This document shows, in pieces, positions 30,737-31,969 of a DNA stretch of 31,969 nucleotides. The position numbers and the translations under genes were made by a program. Origin of the DNA: a virus; IMG/VR virus record IMGVR_UViG_3300021962_000393, positions 1 to 31,969 of that record, one strand, 5' to 3'. How positions within the stretch are numbered: position 1 is the first letter of the stretch; every line of letters begins with the position of its first letter. The notes under the pieces were generated by a model, which saw only the letters and a list, made by a program, of their open reading frames with translations, searched no databases and was not told the DNA's origin.

Positions 30737-31332
30737 GTTGGATCGCTCCACTGCCAGTGCCACCACTCATGCTCAGGGTTGGCAGATCCGTCATCTTTAA
30801 ACGGCAAACTCTGCAATGTAAAGCCATACGCAGGGCCGTTGGCGCAAAGCCACAAACGAGCTTTCTCGCTTAATGGAACAATGTCTCCTCGAAATCTTTG
30901 GCCGAGGTCAATCGCTACTCCCCATTGGTGAGGCGAACCTTTCTCCGGAGAAGCAGACGGAGCCATGCCAGGCTTCAAGTACCAAGTCTCGCCCTTGTAG
31001 GTGCGCGTAATCTGTGGTTTGCGACCCTGGTCAACCTTTGCATAACGGTCAAGGAACATCTTGAGTACGTCTTTAGGGCTGCGATATGCGCCAAGGTTCA
31101 CGAAAGTAATGCCTTCTGCGCGCGCGGCTTCTACCATGTTTTCAAAATAAATAGCGCATTCAATCCAAAGCTCGCCACCAATTGAGGTTTTTGTCAAGAA
31201 CTTTGCAGGCAAACCGGTCTCACGGTATTTCTCAAAACCGTCAGGAATAACTACACTTGATGCAGGGATGCCCTTGTTCTTGCCTTTTGCAAGGCGCAGG
31301 CGGCGCATAAATGGTTGTTTGCCTGTTGCCAC
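30733..31332 (-). CDS. Endolysin, peptidase M15 (VanY-like D-Ala-D-Ala carboxypeptidase)
   Basis: The 199-aa product has the M15 zinc peptidase signature: GAYRSPKDV (81-89), SPHQWGVAIDLG with ligands H135 and D142, and EHEWWHWQW with E189 and H192. These enzymes cut peptide stems of peptidoglycan and serve as endolysins in many phages. The N-terminal 50 residues are basic and may bind the wall or DNA. The GTG start at 31332 shares its G with the stop of the upstream holin-like gene (TAGTG) and has GAGG at proper distance. No signal peptide is present, so release needs a holin, likely one of the flanking small membrane proteins. Confidence 0.93.
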   Translation of the reverse strand: MATGKQPFMRRLRLAKGKNKGIPASSVVIPDGFEKYRETGLPAKFLTKTSIGGELWIECAIYFENMVEAARAEGITFVNLGAYRSPKDVLKMFLDRYAKVDQGRKPQITRTYKGETWYLKPGMAPSASPEKGSPHQWGVAIDLGQRFRGDIVPLSEKARLWLCANGPAYGFTLQSLPFKDDGSANPEHEWWHWQWSDPT

Positions 31333-31502
31333 TATTCATCCTCTTTCATCTCGATAGCCGTAATAATTACAGTTGCAGATAGCAAGATGCCAGTTATCCA
31401 CAAAGCTTGCGTGCGCGTCTGTCCAGACAACGTAATAATAATATACGCGCTTGAGCAGCAGGCCACAATGAGTGTGCATATAGCAGCAAGATATTTCTTC
31501 AC
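31332..31502 (-). CDS. Small two-helix membrane protein (holin candidate, 56 aa)
   Basis: A GTG at 31502 opens a 56-aa frame ending in the TAG that overlaps the endolysin start. The product has two hydrophobic segments: YLAAICTLIVACCSSAYIII (4-23) and ALWITGILLSATVIITAI (33-50), joined by a short polar turn and followed by an acidic end (EMKEDE). This is the layout of a two-helix holin. GGGGA precedes the GTG, slightly close. It fills the gap between the neighbouring genes exactly; without it a 180-nt gap would remain in otherwise gapless coding sequence. Confidence 0.75.
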   Translation of the reverse strand: MKKYLAAICTLIVACCSSAYIIITLSGQTRTQALWITGILLSATVIITAIEMKEDE

Positions 31503-31515
31503 GTTCCCCAGAGTA

Positions 31516-31969
31516 TCATTTTTTCCTGCTTGCCAATACTGGCATTGCCGTCATAACAGCGCCTACGACAACCAGGGTTCGCCTTTCTCCGACGGATACC
31601 GTTGACCCTACTGGCACGTAATTATCTAGGCCGCCACCAAAAATATTGATTTCTGACTCAAACTTTTTCTTTACTTCGGTCGGCGCTTTACTGACCGCAG
31701 CAGCAATCTGATCGAGCTGTTCTGCGTTAAGCGTGTCAAGACTTGCTGCAATTTCGTCCACGGCAGCGGCAATTTCTGCTGGCGTAGAGACTTCGGCCAG
31801 TACAGCAATTGATTCTGCTACCGATTCTGGCAATTCTTCTATTGCCGGTAATGTAGTACTAGTCGCAGTCGAAACCGCAGATATCGCGGTAACGGTGGTT
31901 GGTGGGGAAGTGGTTGCAGTTGTTGTGGCGCTTGCTGTCGTCGTCGTCTGGGGGATTGATGAAGATGAT
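31516..31969 (-). CDS. Ser/Thr-rich, C-terminally anchored protein (N-terminus cut by window edge)
   Basis: The frame stays open to position 31969, so the gene begins beyond the window; about 150 C-terminal residues are seen. From the edge come a Ser/Thr/Ala/Pro stalk of about 45 residues (TTTTASATTTATTSPPTT), an Ala/Glu-rich helical part (AAAVDEIAASLDTLNAEQLD) and a segment with GGGLDNYVPVGSTVSVGERR. It ends in a hydrophobic helix (TLVVVGAVMTAMPVLA) and SRKK. Stalk plus C-terminal helix plus basic tail is the plan of cell-surface or membrane-anchored proteins. A tail or fibre protein is an alternative. It lies just upstream of the lysis genes. Confidence 0.7.
   Translation of the reverse strand, partial: SSSSIPQTTTTASATTTATTSPPTTVTAISAVSTATSTTLPAIEELPESVAESIAVLAEVSTPAEIAAAVDEIAASLDTLNAEQLDQIAAAVSKAPTEVKKKFESEINIFGGGLDNYVPVGSTVSVGERRTLVVVGAVMTAMPVLASRKK

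Noticed and set aside
1-31969. CRISPR arrays, tRNA genes, insertion sequences, integrase or attachment sites
   Set aside because: I looked for regularly spaced repeats, tRNA-like cloverleaf words, transposase or recombinase motifs and found none that could be supported.

Overview
The window reads as part of the genome of a tailed double-stranded DNA phage of an actinobacterium, with moderate GC content by eye. The actinobacterial host is inferred from a WhiB-family iron-sulfur regulator, a DUF2746-like membrane protein beside the endolysin, small proteins of kinds common in actinophages, and one apparently leaderless start. A long portal of P22-like type, a scaffold, a terminase and one giant (2434-aa) candidate ejection protein suggest a short-tailed (podovirus-like) virion. 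No tape measure or tail-assembly frameshift pair is visible, but the window is not a whole genome. No integrase, tRNA, insertion sequence or CRISPR array was seen.

Layout, read leftward because nearly everything is on the minus strand. (1) 31969-30482: a Ser/Thr-rich protein cut by the right edge, a 56-aa two-helix membrane protein, an M15 (VanY-like) endolysin and a DUF2746-like protein form a lysis cassette. (2) 30485-20775: three Ala/Gly/Gln-rich proteins and a 7.3-kb gene are probably the internal or ejected virion proteins. (3) 20775-18291: a RusA-like resolvase, a 49-aa basic protein, and two tandem paralogs with a shared N-terminus and diverged, possibly ADP-ribosyltransferase-like C-terminal parts. 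(4) 18256-13856: a helix-turn-helix protein, a metallophosphoesterase, an exported SLT lysozyme, a RecT-like annealing protein and unknowns. (5) 13077-13735: two small plus-strand genes, ended by strong hairpin terminators. (6) 12980-8938: a leftward operon with its own promoter and terminator, headed by a MoxR/CobS-like AAA+ ATPase and a partner with an HExxH motif plus a VWA domain. (7) 8937-7921: about 1 kb without convincing genes, partly very G-rich. (8) 7920-125: small proteins, SSB, WhiB, a helix-turn-helix protein, large terminase, portal and scaffold, followed by a strong promoter that probably drives the capsid gene beyond the left edge.

Genes are packed with 1-8 nt start/stop overlaps, so translational coupling is general. 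The most promising parts for new biology are the AAA+/HExxH-VWA operon with its divergent control region, the tandem paralogs beside the giant protein, and the structured 1-kb intergenic region. All family assignments come from motifs read by eye; no database search was possible.
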